Source of the DNA: Streptomyces syringium
Lineage (GTDB): Bacteria; Actinomycetota; Actinomycetes; Streptomycetales; Streptomycetaceae
Reading direction: 5' to 3'
Length of the DNA: 64,000 bases
NCBI RefSeq assembly: GCF_017876625.1
Contig: NZ_JAGIOH010000001.1
Location: 868,001 to 932,000 of the forward strand
Below are positions 1 through 15,988 of the stretch, in pieces. The position numbers and the translations under genes are program-made. The notes beneath the pieces are model-generated. The model ran no database searches. It was not told where the DNA came from and worked only from the letters and a program-made list of their open reading frames with translations. How positions within the stretch are numbered: the first letter of the stretch is position 1; every line of letters starts with the position of its first letter.

Positions 1-777
1 GAGCAGCGCGGCGAACGCGGCCTGCACGGCCATGAAGGGGGTGGCCCGCCGGTCGCGGGCGAGGGCCGCCAGGGCGGTGTGCGACGGGGCGTCGAGGTCG
101 GCGTGGACGACCGCGCCCCGGTGGGTGGCCAGCGCCGGCCGGGGCCGGTCGGTGGGCAGCGTCAGCTCCGCGGGCAGCTCCGCGAGGACCTTGGACCAGT
201 GGCCCAGCTGCCGGGAGACGAGGCTCGCGGGGTCGCCCGCGTCGCCCAGCAGATCCCGCTGCCACAGAGCGAAGTCCGGGTACTGCACGGGGAGTTCGGG
301 CCACTGGGGTTCGGTGTGCGCGAGCCGGGCGGCGTAGGCGGTGGCGAGGTCGCGTACGAGCAGTTCCAGCGACCGGCCGTCGCCCGCGATGTGGTGCAGG
401 ACGAGCAGGAGGTAGTGGTCGTCAGCGCCGTGGACGAGGAGGTCGGCGCGGAGCGGTGGTTCGGTGGCGAGGTCGAAGGTGTGCCGGGCCGCGGCCCGTA
501 CGCGCTCTGGGCGCGCGCCGGCGGGGCAGTGGGTCACGGTCCAGGCCGGCGGTGCCTGGGCGGGATCGAGGACGAGCTGGTGGGGGCGCCCCTCGTGGTC
601 GGGGTAGACGGTGCGCAGCGCCTCGTGCCGGGCGCTGACGTCGGCGAGCGCGGTGCGCAGCGCCTCGGCGTCGAGGGTGCCGCGCAGTCGCAGGCCGACG
701 GGGATGTTGTAGAGCGCGCCGTCGCCCGTGCGGTCGAGGAACCACAGCCGCTGCTGGGCGTGGGACAGAGGGATCAC
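1..777 (-). CDS. NRPS, N-terminal condensation domain (partial, runs off left edge)
   Basis: This is the N-terminal part of an NRPS whose remainder lies beyond base 1. The visible 259 residues are a condensation (C) domain that begins almost at residue 1, with the opening motif [12 protein letters not shown] and the catalytic HHIAGDG motif near residues 126-132. The HxxxDG residues are intact, so the domain looks active, and the opening motif is of the LCL kind. It starts at GTG 777-775, which overlaps the TGA of the upstream PCP-epimerase gene by 4 nt (GTGA), so translation is probably coupled. A C domain following a protein that ends in an epimerase would be expected to accept a D-residue, yet the visible motifs look LCL-like; docking order is therefore uncertain. 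Its adenylation domain is outside the window, so no substrate can be predicted. Confidence 0.85.
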   Translation of the reverse strand, partial: MIPLSHAQQRLWFLDRTGDGALYNIPVGLRLRGTLDAEALRTALADVSARHEALRTVYPDHEGRPHQLVLDPAQAPPAWTVTHCPAGARPERVRAAARHTFDLATEPPLRADLLVHGADDHYLLLVLHHIAGDGRSLELLVRDLATAYAARLAHTEPQWPELPVQYPDFALWQRDLLGDAGDPASLVSRQLGHWSKVLAELPAELTLPTDRPRPALATHRGAVVHADLDAPSHTALAALARDRRATPFMAVQAAFAALL

Positions 778-2543
778 AGCAACTCCCCGAGCTGGGATGC
801 GAAGTCGTCGAGATCGGCCTGGCTGATCTCGGAGTGGGACACGTCGGAGGGGGTCAGGCCACCGGCGCCGGGCAGTTCGGTGTGCGCGACGATGGCGGTC
901 AGCATGGCGAACCACTCGTCGGCCAGGGCCTTGACCCGGTCGGCCGGGTAGGCGTCGCGGTCCCAGGTCCAGGTGGCGCTGAGGGTCAGTCCGCCGGGGC
1001 CTTCGTGGGCGGCGGAGTTGACCTCGACGGCATGGGCCATGGGCAGGCCGTCGTCGGCGTCGTCGAGGGCGAAGTCGTGCCCGGGGGCGGCCGCCCAGTC
1101 GGCGGTGTCGCCCATCGGGAACCGGCCCAGGTAGTTGAACCCGATCTCCGGGATGCCCGGCCCGGCGAGGCCGGGGCCGGTGCGGGAGTTGAGGTGGCGC
1201 AGCATGCCGAAGCCGATGCCGTGGTCGGGCACGGCCCGCAGGCCCTCCTTGACCAGCCGCAGGGCGGTGCCGACGGTGTGCCCGCCGGAGCGGGCGTCGG
1301 CGAGGTCCGGGCTGCCGAGTGCGAAGCGGACGGGATAGACGGTGGTGAACCAGCCGACGGTGCGGGACAGGTCCAGGCCGTCCACGATGTCCTCGCGGCC
1401 GTGGCCCTCGATGTCGACGAGGACCGCGCCCGTCCCGTCGCTCCCCTCGTCGCCGCGCCAGCCGAGCACGGCGAGCGCCAGACCGGTCAGCAGGACGTCG
1501 TTGACGGTGCCGTTGACGAGCGCGGGGGCGGCGGTGAGCAGCGGGCCGGTGATCTCCGGGGGGAGGGTGAGGGTGTGCCGGCACTCCTTCGTCTCGGGGC
1601 CGGGGGCGCGGGTCGATACGCCGCCGAGCGGTGCCGGGTTGGTGCGCAGGGTGCGCTGCCAGGCGTCGGCCTCCGCCATCCGGCGGCCGTGGGCGGCCTC
1701 GGTGAGCAGCACGCTCGACCAGTGGAGGAAGGGGGTGGGCGCCGGGTCGAGCACGGGCTCGCCGCCCCGGGACAGCGTCTGCCAGCCGGTGCGCAGGTCG
1801 TCCTGGAGGATGCGCCAGGAGACCCCGTCGACGGCCAGGTGGTGGACGAGGAGCGCAAGGCGTCCTTGCCGGTCGGGCCCCCGGTCGAGGAGGACGGCGC
1901 GGAGCATGACCCCGTCCCGCGGTGACAGCAGTCGCCGGGCGTGGCGGATCCGGTCCCGGGTGAGTGCGGGCAGGGCGTCGTCGGCGAGGTCGGTCGCGTC
2001 GAGGCTTTCGATCAGGCCGGCCGCGCGGACGCCGCCGGGCGGCTCGACGACCGGCTCCCACACCGGCGCGTCGGTGCCGGCGGGCAGGCGCAGCCGGAGC
2101 GCGTCGTGGGTGTCGAGCAGGGCCTGGAGGAGCGTCTCGGCGGCCCGGGGGTCCAGGCCCGGGGGTGTGCGGAGCACGAGCGACTGGTGGTAGGTGTCGA
2201 CCGGGCCGCCCAGTTCGCGGAGCCAGTGCATGATCGGGGTGGGGTGGAGGGTGCCGGTGCGGCGCGGGGGGACGCGCGGGGCGGTGCTCTCCGGTTCGCG
2301 GGCGGCGGCGGCCAGCGCGCGGACGGTGTCCTTGCGCAGGACGTCGCGGGTGCTGACAACGACCCCGGCCAGCCGGGCGCGGCTGACCACCTGGATGGCC
2401 AGGATGCTGTCGCCGCCCAGGCCGATGAAGCTCTCGTCGGGGCCGACCCGCGGGACGCCCAGGACGTCCGCGAACAGCGCGCACAGCAGCTCTTCGTGGC
2501 CGGCCCGCACGGGCGTGGCGCCCCGGCGCGGTGTGTCAAACAT
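774..2543 (-). CDS. Stand-alone PCP-epimerization NRPS protein
   Basis: A 589-residue NRPS fragment with only two domains. A peptidyl carrier protein (residues about 15-80, GLGGDSI with phosphopantetheine serine S46) is followed by an epimerization domain (about 105-560). Epimerase hallmarks are [10 protein letters not shown] near 231, [18 protein letters not shown] and GFNYLGRF. The GGDS form of the carrier motif is typical of PCPs that precede epimerases. It has no A or C domain of its own, so the carrier must be loaded in trans or receive a peptide from another synthetase. It sits 33 nt downstream of an MbtH gene and overlaps the next NRPS start by 4 nt. It should invert the alpha-carbon of the carrier-bound residue and hand a D-residue onward. 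Which adenylation domain charges it is not visible. Confidence 0.88.
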   Translation of the reverse strand: MFDTPRRGATPVRAGHEELLCALFADVLGVPRVGPDESFIGLGGDSILAIQVVSRARLAGVVVSTRDVLRKDTVRALAAAAREPESTAPRVPPRRTGTLHPTPIMHWLRELGGPVDTYHQSLVLRTPPGLDPRAAETLLQALLDTHDALRLRLPAGTDAPVWEPVVEPPGGVRAAGLIESLDATDLADDALPALTRDRIRHARRLLSPRDGVMLRAVLLDRGPDRQGRLALLVHHLAVDGVSWRILQDDLRTGWQTLSRGGEPVLDPAPTPFLHWSSVLLTEAAHGRRMAEADAWQRTLRTNPAPLGGVSTRAPGPETKECRHTLTLPPEITGPLLTAAPALVNGTVNDVLLTGLALAVLGWRGDEGSDGTGAVLVDIEGHGREDIVDGLDLSRTVGWFTTVYPVRFALGSPDLADARSGGHTVGTALRLVKEGLRAVPDHGIGFGMLRHLNSRTGPGLAGPGIPEIGFNYLGRFPMGDTADWAAAPGHDFALDDADDGLPMAHAVEVNSAAHEGPGGLTLSATWTWDRDAYPADRVKALADEWFAMLTAIVAHTELPGAGGLTPSDVSHSEISQADLDDFASQLGELL

Positions 2544-2576
2544 GGTGGATCTCCTCGGGCTCGCCGGTCACCGTCG

Positions 2577-2795
2577 TCACGGACGCGGGTCGCCCATGGC
2601 GGCCGCGAGGCTCGCGGGGCGCATGTCCGTCCAGTGCGCTTCGACGTAGTCGAGGCAGCCCTGCCGGGTGTCCTCGCCGTGGACCCTCGTCCAGCCGGCG
2701 GGCACGGGGTTGGTGGCGGGCCACAGGGAGTGCTGGTTCTCGTCGTTCTTCAGCACGAGGTAGGTGGCGGCGTCGTTCTCGAAGGGGTTGCTCAT
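2577..2795 (-). CDS. MbtH-like protein
   Basis: A 72-residue MbtH-family protein. The family signature is complete: the NPFEND start, then [13 protein letters not shown] residues (DENQHSLWP), then [14 protein letters not shown]. MbtH proteins bind NRPS adenylation domains and are needed for their solubility and activity. A good Shine-Dalgarno (GAGGTGA) precedes ATG 2795. It lies between the cysteine-synthase/ATP-grasp gene (with a hairpin-rich 153-nt gap) and the PCP-epimerase gene, so it probably serves the synthetases of this left-hand cluster. A second MbtH paralogue accompanies the siderophore NRPS at 43.2 kb; the two differ in sequence and length, and cross-activation is possible. Confidence 0.95.
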   Translation of the reverse strand: MSNPFENDAATYLVLKNDENQHSLWPATNPVPAGWTRVHGEDTRQGCLDYVEAHWTDMRPASLAAAMGDPRP

Positions 2796-2828
2796 GGTGG
2801 GTCACCTCGGTGGTGGTGGGGGTGGGGA

Positions 2829-2850
2829 CCGCCGCCCGGACGGGCGGCGG
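2829..2850. terminator. GC hairpin inside the NRPS operon
   Basis: Perfect inverted repeat: 9-nt arms CCGCCGCCC and GGGCGGCGG around a 4-nt loop GGAC. It lies in the 153-nt gap between the ATP-grasp fusion gene and the MbtH gene, both read leftward, so it would act as an internal attenuator or processing site rather than a cluster end. There is no T-tract. Confidence 0.4.
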
Positions 2851-2862
2851 CGGGGGAGGAAA

Positions 2863-2899
2863 AGCCCGTCCGGCGATTGAGGACGCGCCCGCAGGGCGC
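2863..2899. repeat. Intergenic composite repeat, copy 1
   Basis: A 22-nt box (2863-2884, beginning AGCCCGTCCGGCG and ending TTGAGGAC) followed at once by a hairpin with 6-nt arms GCGCCC/GGGCGC around loop GCA (2885-2899). The same box-plus-three-base-loop arrangement occurs at 40,388-40,426 and 52,027-52,071, in the same orientation. Confidence 0.55.
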
Positions 2900-2948
2900 C
2901 CGCCGCCGCAGGCGGCAAGACGGCCCGCAGTCGGCAGGACGGCAGGCC

Positions 2949-5204
2949 CTAGTTCTCGACGGTCAAGGCAATGCGCCGCAAAGCCGCGTCCAGAGCACCA
3001 GCCACCCGCCGCCCCGAGCCAGCGCAAGCGATGACGTGGCCGAGCCGGTCGGCGGCGCCGCGTGCGGTGCGCACGGTGTCTCCGGGTGCGGCGGTGAGGG
3101 TGACGGCCTCGATGCCGGGCAGGGCGCGTACGGCGTCGGTGCCTTCGACGGCGGTCAGCAGCCCGTCGGCGGGGGCGAGGAGGAACTGGATGCCCGCGTA
3201 GCCGTGGGTGTCGGGCTTGAGCTCCGGCGGCAGGCCGACGGCCACCCGCAGTTGCTGCTCCAGGAGCCGTACGCCGCCGGCCCGGCGGACGAGTTCGGGG
3301 ATCATGCCGCCGGCCAGCCGGGGGTTGATCTCGATGATGCTCGCGCCGGCCGCGGTGAGCTTGACCTCGGTGTGGGTGGCGCCGAGGCGTACGCCCGCCG
3401 CGTCCAGGGCGGCGCGGACGGTTTCGGTGATCTCCTCGGCCGTGGCGGGCGGCAGGTCGGCGGGGAAGATGTGGCGGTGCTCGACGAAGTGCGGCCCGTC
3501 GGTGACGGACTTCGCGGTGATGCCCACGCATTCGGTGCCGCCGTCCCAGGAGAACATCTCCACGCTGAACTCCGGCGCGTCCACGTACTCCTCGACCAGC
3601 GCGCTCCCGGCGGTGGGCAGCCCGCGGACGTTCCTCCGCACCGCGAGGATCCGGGCCGCGTGGGCGGTGGCCGTCGCCTCGTCCGCGCACAGCAGGACGT
3701 TGGTGGAGCCGGAGTCGTCGACGGGCTTGACCACGCACGGCAGTCCGACCCGGGCGACGGCGGCCGCGACCTCGGCCGCCTCGCGCACGACGGCGAACCG
3801 CGGCTGGCGGACCCCGGCCGCGGCGAGGGTCTCCCGCAGGGTGGCCTTGTTGCGGCAGGTGGCCATGGCCTCGGCGGGGTTGCCCGGCAGGCCGAGCCAG
3901 TGCGCGAGTCCGGCGACGAGGGGGACGTAGAAGTCGCTGGTGGTGGTGATGCCGGCGATCTCCTCGCGGCGGAACCGCTCCTGGATCACCCGGCGCAGCT
4001 CGGCTGGGGAGTTGGCGTCGCAGACGATGATCTCGCAGCCGGTGTCCGCCAGCCCGGCGTAGCGGTCGGGGTCGCCGGTGAGCAGGACGGGGACGGTGTC
4101 CAGCTCGCGGGCGAGGCCCAGGGCGAGCATGCCGGTGCCGGTGGTGTTGGACTCGACGAACAGCAGGTGCCGGCGCAGTTCGCCGGGGGCCTGGAAGGGC
4201 ATGTGCGACCAGGTCAGGGCGGTGTCGCCGGGGCGGACGGCCCGGGGGGCGGGTGCGGTGGGCAGCTCGCTCAGGTCGTGCCGGGCCCAGTGCTCGTCGC
4301 TGTAGACGGTGTCGGCGTAGCGGTCGCCGCGGTCGGGGAAGATGCCGACGACGCGGGTGCCGGGTGCGGCCGTGGCGGCGAGCGAGCCGAGGACGCGGTA
4401 GACGGAGCCGGAGGTGTTGCCCGCAAAGATCTGCTGCTCGCGGGCGAGGTCCCAGGCGGCGGCGAAGGCCTCGTGGTCGTTGAGCCAGTGCACCTCGTCG
4501 ATGAGCGAGCGGTCGAGGTTCTTGGGCAGCAGGCTGTTGCCGAGGCCGCTCTGGAGGCGCTGGGGCACGTCCGGCTGGCCGAACAGGGCGCTGCCGACGC
4601 AGTCGACCCCCACCACGCGCAGCCCGGGCAGGGACTCCTTGAGGGCGCGCGCCGAGCCGCACAGCGATCCGCCGCTGCCGGTGGCGCCGACGAGGACGTC
4701 GAAGCCACCGAGGTCGCGCAGGAGTTCCTCGGCGAGGGTGCGGTAGGCCCCGGGGTTGTCGGGGTTGGTGTACTGCTGCGGCCAGAACGCGCCGGGCAGG
4801 TCGCGCATCAGCTCTTCCAGCCGTTCCAGCCGGGCGCTCTGCCAGCCGTGGCTGGTCATGGCCTCGACGATGTGCACCTCGCAGCCCAGGGCGCGGAGTT
4901 TGGCCAGGGTGATCGGGTCGATGCGCGGGTCGGTGACGATGTGCACGGCGTGGCCGAGGGAGCGGCCCACCAGCGCGACGCCGAGTGCCATGGTGCCCGA
5001 GGAGCTCTCGATGATCGGGGCGCCGGGCAGCAGGGTGCCCAGCCGGCGGGCCTCCAGGACGATGTTGCGGGCGACGCGGTCCTTCATGGCGAAGGGGTTC
5101 TGCAGCTCCAGCTTGGCGTAGACCTCCACGCCCCGTTCCTCGCCCAGCCGCAGCCGTACCAGCGGTGTGTGGCCGATCGCGTCGGTCATGGTGTCGAACA
5201 GCAT
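2949..5204 (-). CDS. Cysteine-synthase-like PLP enzyme fused to ATP-grasp ligase
   Basis: A 751-residue two-domain fusion. Residues about 1-320 are a cysteine-synthase/CBS-family fold-type II PLP enzyme: GHTPLVRL, NPFAMKDR (Schiff-base lysine K41), ESSSGTMALG in place of the usual SGNTG loop, and the glycine-rich phosphate loop GATGSGGSLCG. Residues about 340-751 form a carboxylate-amine ATP-grasp ligase, with VVKPVDDSGS and the metal-binding IIEINPRLAGG near 621-631. It begins 2 nt after the kinase stop. By context the PLP half probably performs beta-replacement on O-phospho-L-threonine with an amine donor (aspartate is the attractive candidate because an argininosuccinate-lyase-like gene is next door), leading to 2,3-diaminobutyrate. 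The ATP-grasp substrate is unknown; it may make an amide or dipeptide bond. The fusion assignment is firm and the substrates are inferred. Confidence 0.85.
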   Translation of the reverse strand: MLFDTMTDAIGHTPLVRLRLGEERGVEVYAKLELQNPFAMKDRVARNIVLEARRLGTLLPGAPIIESSSGTMALGVALVGRSLGHAVHIVTDPRIDPITLAKLRALGCEVHIVEAMTSHGWQSARLERLEELMRDLPGAFWPQQYTNPDNPGAYRTLAEELLRDLGGFDVLVGATGSGGSLCGSARALKESLPGLRVVGVDCVGSALFGQPDVPQRLQSGLGNSLLPKNLDRSLIDEVHWLNDHEAFAAAWDLAREQQIFAGNTSGSVYRVLGSLAATAAPGTRVVGIFPDRGDRYADTVYSDEHWARHDLSELPTAPAPRAVRPGDTALTWSHMPFQAPGELRRHLLFVESNTTGTGMLALGLARELDTVPVLLTGDPDRYAGLADTGCEIIVCDANSPAELRRVIQERFRREEIAGITTTSDFYVPLVAGLAHWLGLPGNPAEAMATCRNKATLRETLAAAGVRQPRFAVVREAAEVAAAVARVGLPCVVKPVDDSGSTNVLLCADEATATAHAARILAVRRNVRGLPTAGSALVEEYVDAPEFSVEMFSWDGGTECVGITAKSVTDGPHFVEHRHIFPADLPPATAEEITETVRAALDAAGVRLGATHTEVKLTAAGASIIEINPRLAGGMIPELVRRAGGVRLLEQQLRVAVGLPPELKPDTHGYAGIQFLLAPADGLLTAVEGTDAVRALPGIEAVTLTAAPGDTVRTARGAADRLGHVIACAGSGRRVAGALDAALRRIALTVEN

Positions 5205-5206
5205 GC

Positions 5207-6235
5207 TCAGGTCTCCAGCTCGTGGCTCGGACGGGCGCTCGGGTGGTCACTGGGGTGGGCACGGGGAGGGGCGGCGGCGGGCGGTGTCGCCGGTGTCGCC
5301 GGTGTCCAGCGGTCGCCGGTGCCCAGTGCGCGGTGGACGGAGACCTCGCCGCCGAGCGGCGCGCAGCCGGCGCGGATGTGCTCGGCCTTGCCGGCCAGCC
5401 CCGGGTCGGCGGCTTCGAGGAGGACGCCGAGCATGGTGCCGCTGTGCGCGAGGACCAGACCGAGGCCGTCGACGTCGTGGCACAGGCGGCGCAGGTCCTC
5501 GAATCCGCCGCGGGCCCGGTGCCGGGCGTTCATCTCGGCGCTGCGGGTGGCGACGGCGCCGACGGTGCGCACGTCGCGGGTCGCGACCGCGTCGGTCAGC
5601 ACGTCGAGGAGGGCGGCGTACTCGCGGCGTTCCTCGGCGTCGAACACCTTGGCCTTGCGGTTGTGCGTGACGGTGTCGACCTGGCCGCCCTCGTCGTGGG
5701 CGACGACCGTGAGCGGGGGCAGCGCGCCCAGCCGGTGGCCGAGCCGCACGTCGCGGTGGTGGAAGGCGACGATCTCGTCGTACATGACGCCGTCGGCGGG
5801 TTCGATGCCCCGCAGGAACGCCTCGGTCTGGGCCGGGGTGAACGTCACGTCCCAGGCCGCGCCGACCGCCCGTACGGTGGCCACCAGGTCGGCGGACGAA
5901 CTCGCCAGGCCCTTGCCCTCCGGCAGTTCGCCGCTGATGTCCAGCAGCCCGCCGCCGCGCACCCCGAGGGAGGCGAGGACCTGGGCCGCGACGCGGCGGG
6001 ACTTGCCCTTGTGCGCCGGGCGCACGACGATCGCGTCGGCGTCCGGGTCGTGGTGGAAGACGGCGGTGGCCCAGCGGGCTATCGGGAAGGTGACGAGGAA
6101 CTCGCCGCGCGGCTCGGGCAGGGCCCCTTGCAGCAGTTCCCCGAACGTTCCGAAGGCCTTTCCGACACCGGTCCGGGCGCCCGGGCCGCCGGCGTGTTCA
6201 GCGTGGTCCGCGCTCGTCACCATCGGTACCGACAT
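5207..6235 (-). CDS. GHMP kinase, PduX/threonine-kinase-like
   Basis: A 342-residue GHMP-superfamily kinase. GTFGELLQG near residues 29-37 is the PduX-like N-terminal motif, and PEGKGLASSSADLVAT (105-120) is the ATP-binding motif 2 of the GHMP fold. PduX relatives phosphorylate L-threonine, giving O-phospho-L-threonine, which is the expected activated substrate for the cysteine-synthase-like enzyme encoded 2 nt downstream. ATG 6235 was chosen because GGGGTGA lies just upstream and because the conserved fold starts soon after. It overlaps the end of the upstream lyase gene by 38 nt, so the two are co-translated. Threonine as substrate is inferred from family and neighbours; homoserine or another hydroxy amino acid cannot be excluded. 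Confidence 0.82.
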   Translation of the reverse strand: MSVPMVTSADHAEHAGGPGARTGVGKAFGTFGELLQGALPEPRGEFLVTFPIARWATAVFHHDPDADAIVVRPAHKGKSRRVAAQVLASLGVRGGGLLDISGELPEGKGLASSSADLVATVRAVGAAWDVTFTPAQTEAFLRGIEPADGVMYDEIVAFHHRDVRLGHRLGALPPLTVVAHDEGGQVDTVTHNRKAKVFDAEERREYAALLDVLTDAVATRDVRTVGAVATRSAEMNARHRARGGFEDLRRLCHDVDGLGLVLAHSGTMLGVLLEAADPGLAGKAEHIRAGCAPLGGEVSVHRALGTGDRWTPATPATPPAAAPPRAHPSDHPSARPSHELET

Positions 6236-7757
6236 GGCTCTCACCCCGCTCCGCTTCCCGGCCCAGCGCCCGGTCCGTCTCGTCCGCCCCGGCCCGCAGG
6301 GCCGCCGACCGCCGCGCCCACTGCTCGCGCAGCCCGTCGTACTCCCCCTGCTGCGTGCGCAGCAGTTCGCGCACGGCCTCGGGGTGGGCCGATCCGGCGG
6401 ACGCCATGCGCTCCAGCCCGCGCCGGACGTCGAAGGCCTCGGCGAGCAGCTCCGCGGGGTCCTCGAGGGTGATGCCCTTCTCGGCGGCGGCCTCGCGCAG
6501 CAGGTCCGCGTCGCCCGGGGCGGGGGCGAGCCCGGCGGCGGCGGCCAGCACGATGTACCGGCCGGCGACGACCTGGGCGGTGCGCCACGGCACACCCCGG
6601 CCCAGGGTGAGGGAGTTGGCGAGGCTGAATCCGCCGAGGAATTCCCGCTCGCACACCTCGCGCATGCGGTCGGCCCGGAAGGTCAGCCGGCGCAGCACCT
6701 CGGTGAACAGCCGTACCGTGCCGTGCGCCGATTCGAAGGCGTTCAGCAGGTGGGTGCCGGCTTCCTTGGAGACCTCCACCAGGTTGCAGAAGGGGGTGTT
6801 GCGCTGGCCGAGGAGGCCGTCGATGTGGAAGGCGGCGAGGTGCGCGGTGCGGCCGCGGACGCGTTCCAGGACGGGGTAGTTCTTCTTCTGCGGCATGGCG
6901 GAGGAGATGCCGGAGAGTTCGTCGGGCAGTTCGATGAAGCCGTACTCGCTGCTGCCCCAGGTGAGCAGGTCGGTGGTGAAGCGGCTGAGGGCGGCGCCGA
7001 GGAGGCTGAGCTCCGCGGTGATCTCCGTGCTCCAGCGCCGGGAGGCGACCGAGGTGAGGGCGCTGGGCTGGGGGCGGGCGAAGCCGAGGAGGCGGGCCAT
7101 CCTCTCGCGGTCCCAGGCGAGTTCCTGTCCGGCCATGGCTCCGGCGCCCAGCGGGCAGGCGTCGAGGCCGTCGTAGGTCGCCAGCAGCCGCCGCTGGGTG
7201 TGCAGGACCTGCTCGCTGACGGCGGCGAGGTAGAAGCCGGGGGTGATGATCTGCGCGGCCTGGAAGTGGGTGTACCCCGGCATGGGCAGCTCGCGGGTCG
7301 ACTCCGCCAGCCGGTGGGCGGCGGTGCCGAATTCCAGGAGCGCCGCCGCGAAGTGGGCGAGGCGGGCGCGGCCGAACATCAGCTGGGCGCACGACTGGAG
7401 GTCGTTGCGGCTGCGGTCGACGTGCCAGCGCGGCACCGGCTTCGCCAGGCTCTCCTCGACGTGGCGTTCGAGGGCGAAGGCGATGTCCGACATGTTGGCG
7501 CCGGGGCGCGCGGTGAGGGTGTCGGGGCCGACTCCGTCGAGCAGGGTGGCGATGGCGTGGGCCTCGTCGGTGGTGACGAGCCCCATCCGCGCGTACTCGG
7601 CCGCGAGCACCTTCTCGATGGCGACGTAGTGGCCCATCAGGTGCCGGGACTCGAACCTGAACTGGGGGTCCAGCACCTCGTCGTGCAGCAGCTCGCTCGG
7701 CCCGCTGCCGATCCGGCCGCTGAGCGCGGCCGGCGGGCCGGTGTGTTCGCTTCTCAC
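6198..7757 (-). CDS. Argininosuccinate-lyase-like enzyme
   Basis: A 519-residue member of the fumarase/argininosuccinase superfamily. Motifs visible are DRSRNDLQ (114-121, compare GRSRNDQ of argininosuccinate lyase), MPGYTHFQAAQ (159-169) and the superfamily signature loop GISSAMPQKKNYP (283-295). It is longer than typical ArgH (about 460-480) and diverges in the C-terminal region, so it is more likely a pathway paralogue than housekeeping ArgH. In this context it would release fumarate from an N-succinyl (aspartate-derived) adduct, unmasking the second amino group of 2,3-diaminobutyrate. GTG 7757 has GGAAGA upstream. The gene lies 47 nt after the NRPS stop and overlaps the kinase gene by 38 nt. 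The specific substrate is inferred, not shown. Confidence 0.82.
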   Translation of the reverse strand: MRSEHTGPPAALSGRIGSGPSELLHDEVLDPQFRFESRHLMGHYVAIEKVLAAEYARMGLVTTDEAHAIATLLDGVGPDTLTARPGANMSDIAFALERHVEESLAKPVPRWHVDRSRNDLQSCAQLMFGRARLAHFAAALLEFGTAAHRLAESTRELPMPGYTHFQAAQIITPGFYLAAVSEQVLHTQRRLLATYDGLDACPLGAGAMAGQELAWDRERMARLLGFARPQPSALTSVASRRWSTEITAELSLLGAALSRFTTDLLTWGSSEYGFIELPDELSGISSAMPQKKNYPVLERVRGRTAHLAAFHIDGLLGQRNTPFCNLVEVSKEAGTHLLNAFESAHGTVRLFTEVLRRLTFRADRMREVCEREFLGGFSLANSLTLGRGVPWRTAQVVAGRYIVLAAAAGLAPAPGDADLLREAAAEKGITLEDPAELLAEAFDVRRGLERMASAGSAHPEAVRELLRTQQGEYDGLREQWARRSAALRAGADETDRALGREAERGESHVGTDGDERGPR

Positions 7758-7804
7758 GTGGTCTTCCGTTCCGTTGCGAAGAGGTCTGCGGGTGGGGAGT
7801 GCGC

Positions 7805-15061
<7,257 letters not shown>

Positions 15062-15508
15062 GATAAACTCCCCCGGCCGCGTGTCTGGTCAACGCGCAGC
15101 GCAAGTGAACAGCGTGAAATTCTTTATTCCACGCACGTCTGCTGATTGCTGTTCGGAGCACGACTCGGGTGAATACCCCGATGAATACGGAGACGCTGCG
15201 CAGGCAAGGCCGGCGGTCCGCCCGGACGGCCATCACGCCTGCCCGGGCCGCCAGTTCCTGTCGGGTCCCCCTCGTTCCTTGATCAACGTAGCGAGCGTTT
15301 CACGGACCGGTCAATAGCCGTTCGAGATTTTTCCCGAAATCCCTTGACAGTTTCGGAAATCGGTACCTGGATCACGTGACTTTTAAAATCACGGAATAAC
15401 CGCTATAAGGCGCCGGAGGATTGTCACGGCAAGGAATCGACCCGCGGGGCGCCGGAGGGGACGCCCTCGCGGGTCGGGGACGCCCGGCGGAGCGGGCACA
15501 ATCGTGGG
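15062..15508. other. Divergent intergenic region upstream of the NRPS operon
   Basis: No gene is seen in this 447-nt gap. It is AT-rich relative to the rest of the window around 15,320-15,410. It holds a candidate minus-strand promoter (15,285-15,314) and a quasi-palindrome GTGACTTTTAAAATCAC at 15,376-15,392 that could be an operator. It should carry the promoter of the leftward NRPS operon and of the rightward SEC-C protein gene. Confidence 0.6.
15285..15314 (-). promoter_or_regulatory. Candidate promoter of NRPS operon
   Basis: On the minus strand, TTGACC (15,314-15,309) is separated by 18 nt from TACGTT (15,290-15,285), resembling -35 and -10 elements of the vegetative sigma factor. The resulting leader would be about 220 nt before GTG 15061. 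The match is by eye only. Confidence 0.35.
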
Positions 15509-15949
15509 GTGGCCCGATACAGCGCACGCCGACAGCCGGCGATCACCGATTCAGCACCCTGCCCCTGCGGGCGCGCAGCGACCTACCGCGACTGCTGCGG
15601 CAGCTTCCACCGCGGGGAGACGACGGCTCCCACCCCGGAGCGGCTCATGCGCTCCCGCTACAGCGCCTTCGTCGTCCACGACGCCGCCTATCTGCTGCGT
15701 ACCTGGCACCCGGCGACCCGGCCGGCCGACCTCGACTTCGACCCGGACCAGCGGTGGACGGGGCTCGAGATCCTCGGCACGACGGGGGGCAGTGCCTTCC
15801 ACAGCGAGGGCTCGGTCGAATTCGTCGCGCATTACAGCGAGCGGGGGCACGCGGACAGCCAGCACGAGAACAGCCGCTTCCTCCGCGACAACGGCCAGTG
15901 GGTGTATGTGAGCCCGATGCCGGAGGCGGGCGCGGCCCGTACGCGCTGA
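15509..15949 (+). CDS. YchJ-family SEC-C motif protein
   Basis: A 146-residue protein of the YchJ/UPF0225 family. The N-terminal zinc-binding SEC-C-like motif reads CPCGRAATYRDCCG, giving the CxCx(8)CC pattern, and it is followed by the conserved LMRSRYSAFV segment. The rest is an NTF2-like fold by family. GTG 15509 is the only start that leaves a short N-terminus before the zinc motif. The biochemical role of this widespread family is not established. It stands alone on the plus strand, divergent from the NRPS operon, and is probably not part of it. A weak inverted repeat follows at 15,952. Confidence 0.85.
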   Translation: MARYSARRQPAITDSAPCPCGRAATYRDCCGSFHRGETTAPTPERLMRSRYSAFVVHDAAYLLRTWHPATRPADLDFDPDQRWTGLEILGTTGGSAFHSEGSVEFVAHYSERGHADSQHENSRFLRDNGQWVYVSPMPEAGAARTR

Positions 15950-15951
15950 AT

Positions 15952-15975
15952 CCCGCCGGGTCACCGCACGGCGGG
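15952..15975. terminator. Hairpin between convergent genes
   Basis: CCCGCCG and CGGCGGG form 7-nt arms around a 10-nt loop, placed between the convergent SEC-C protein gene and the hypothetical gene at 15,989. There is no T-tract. Confidence 0.4.
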
Positions 15976-15988
15976 CGGGGCGGGCGGG

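Noticed and set aside
15344..15349. TTGACA on the plus strand as a -35 for the SEC-C protein gene
   Set aside because: No acceptable -10 hexamer occurs 16-18 nt downstream; the nearby TAAAAT at 15,384 is badly spaced.
15376..15392. Quasi-palindrome GTGACTTTTAAAATCAC as a defined operator
   Set aside because: Symmetry is broken by an extra C and the AT core is simple; kept only as a note within the intergenic region.
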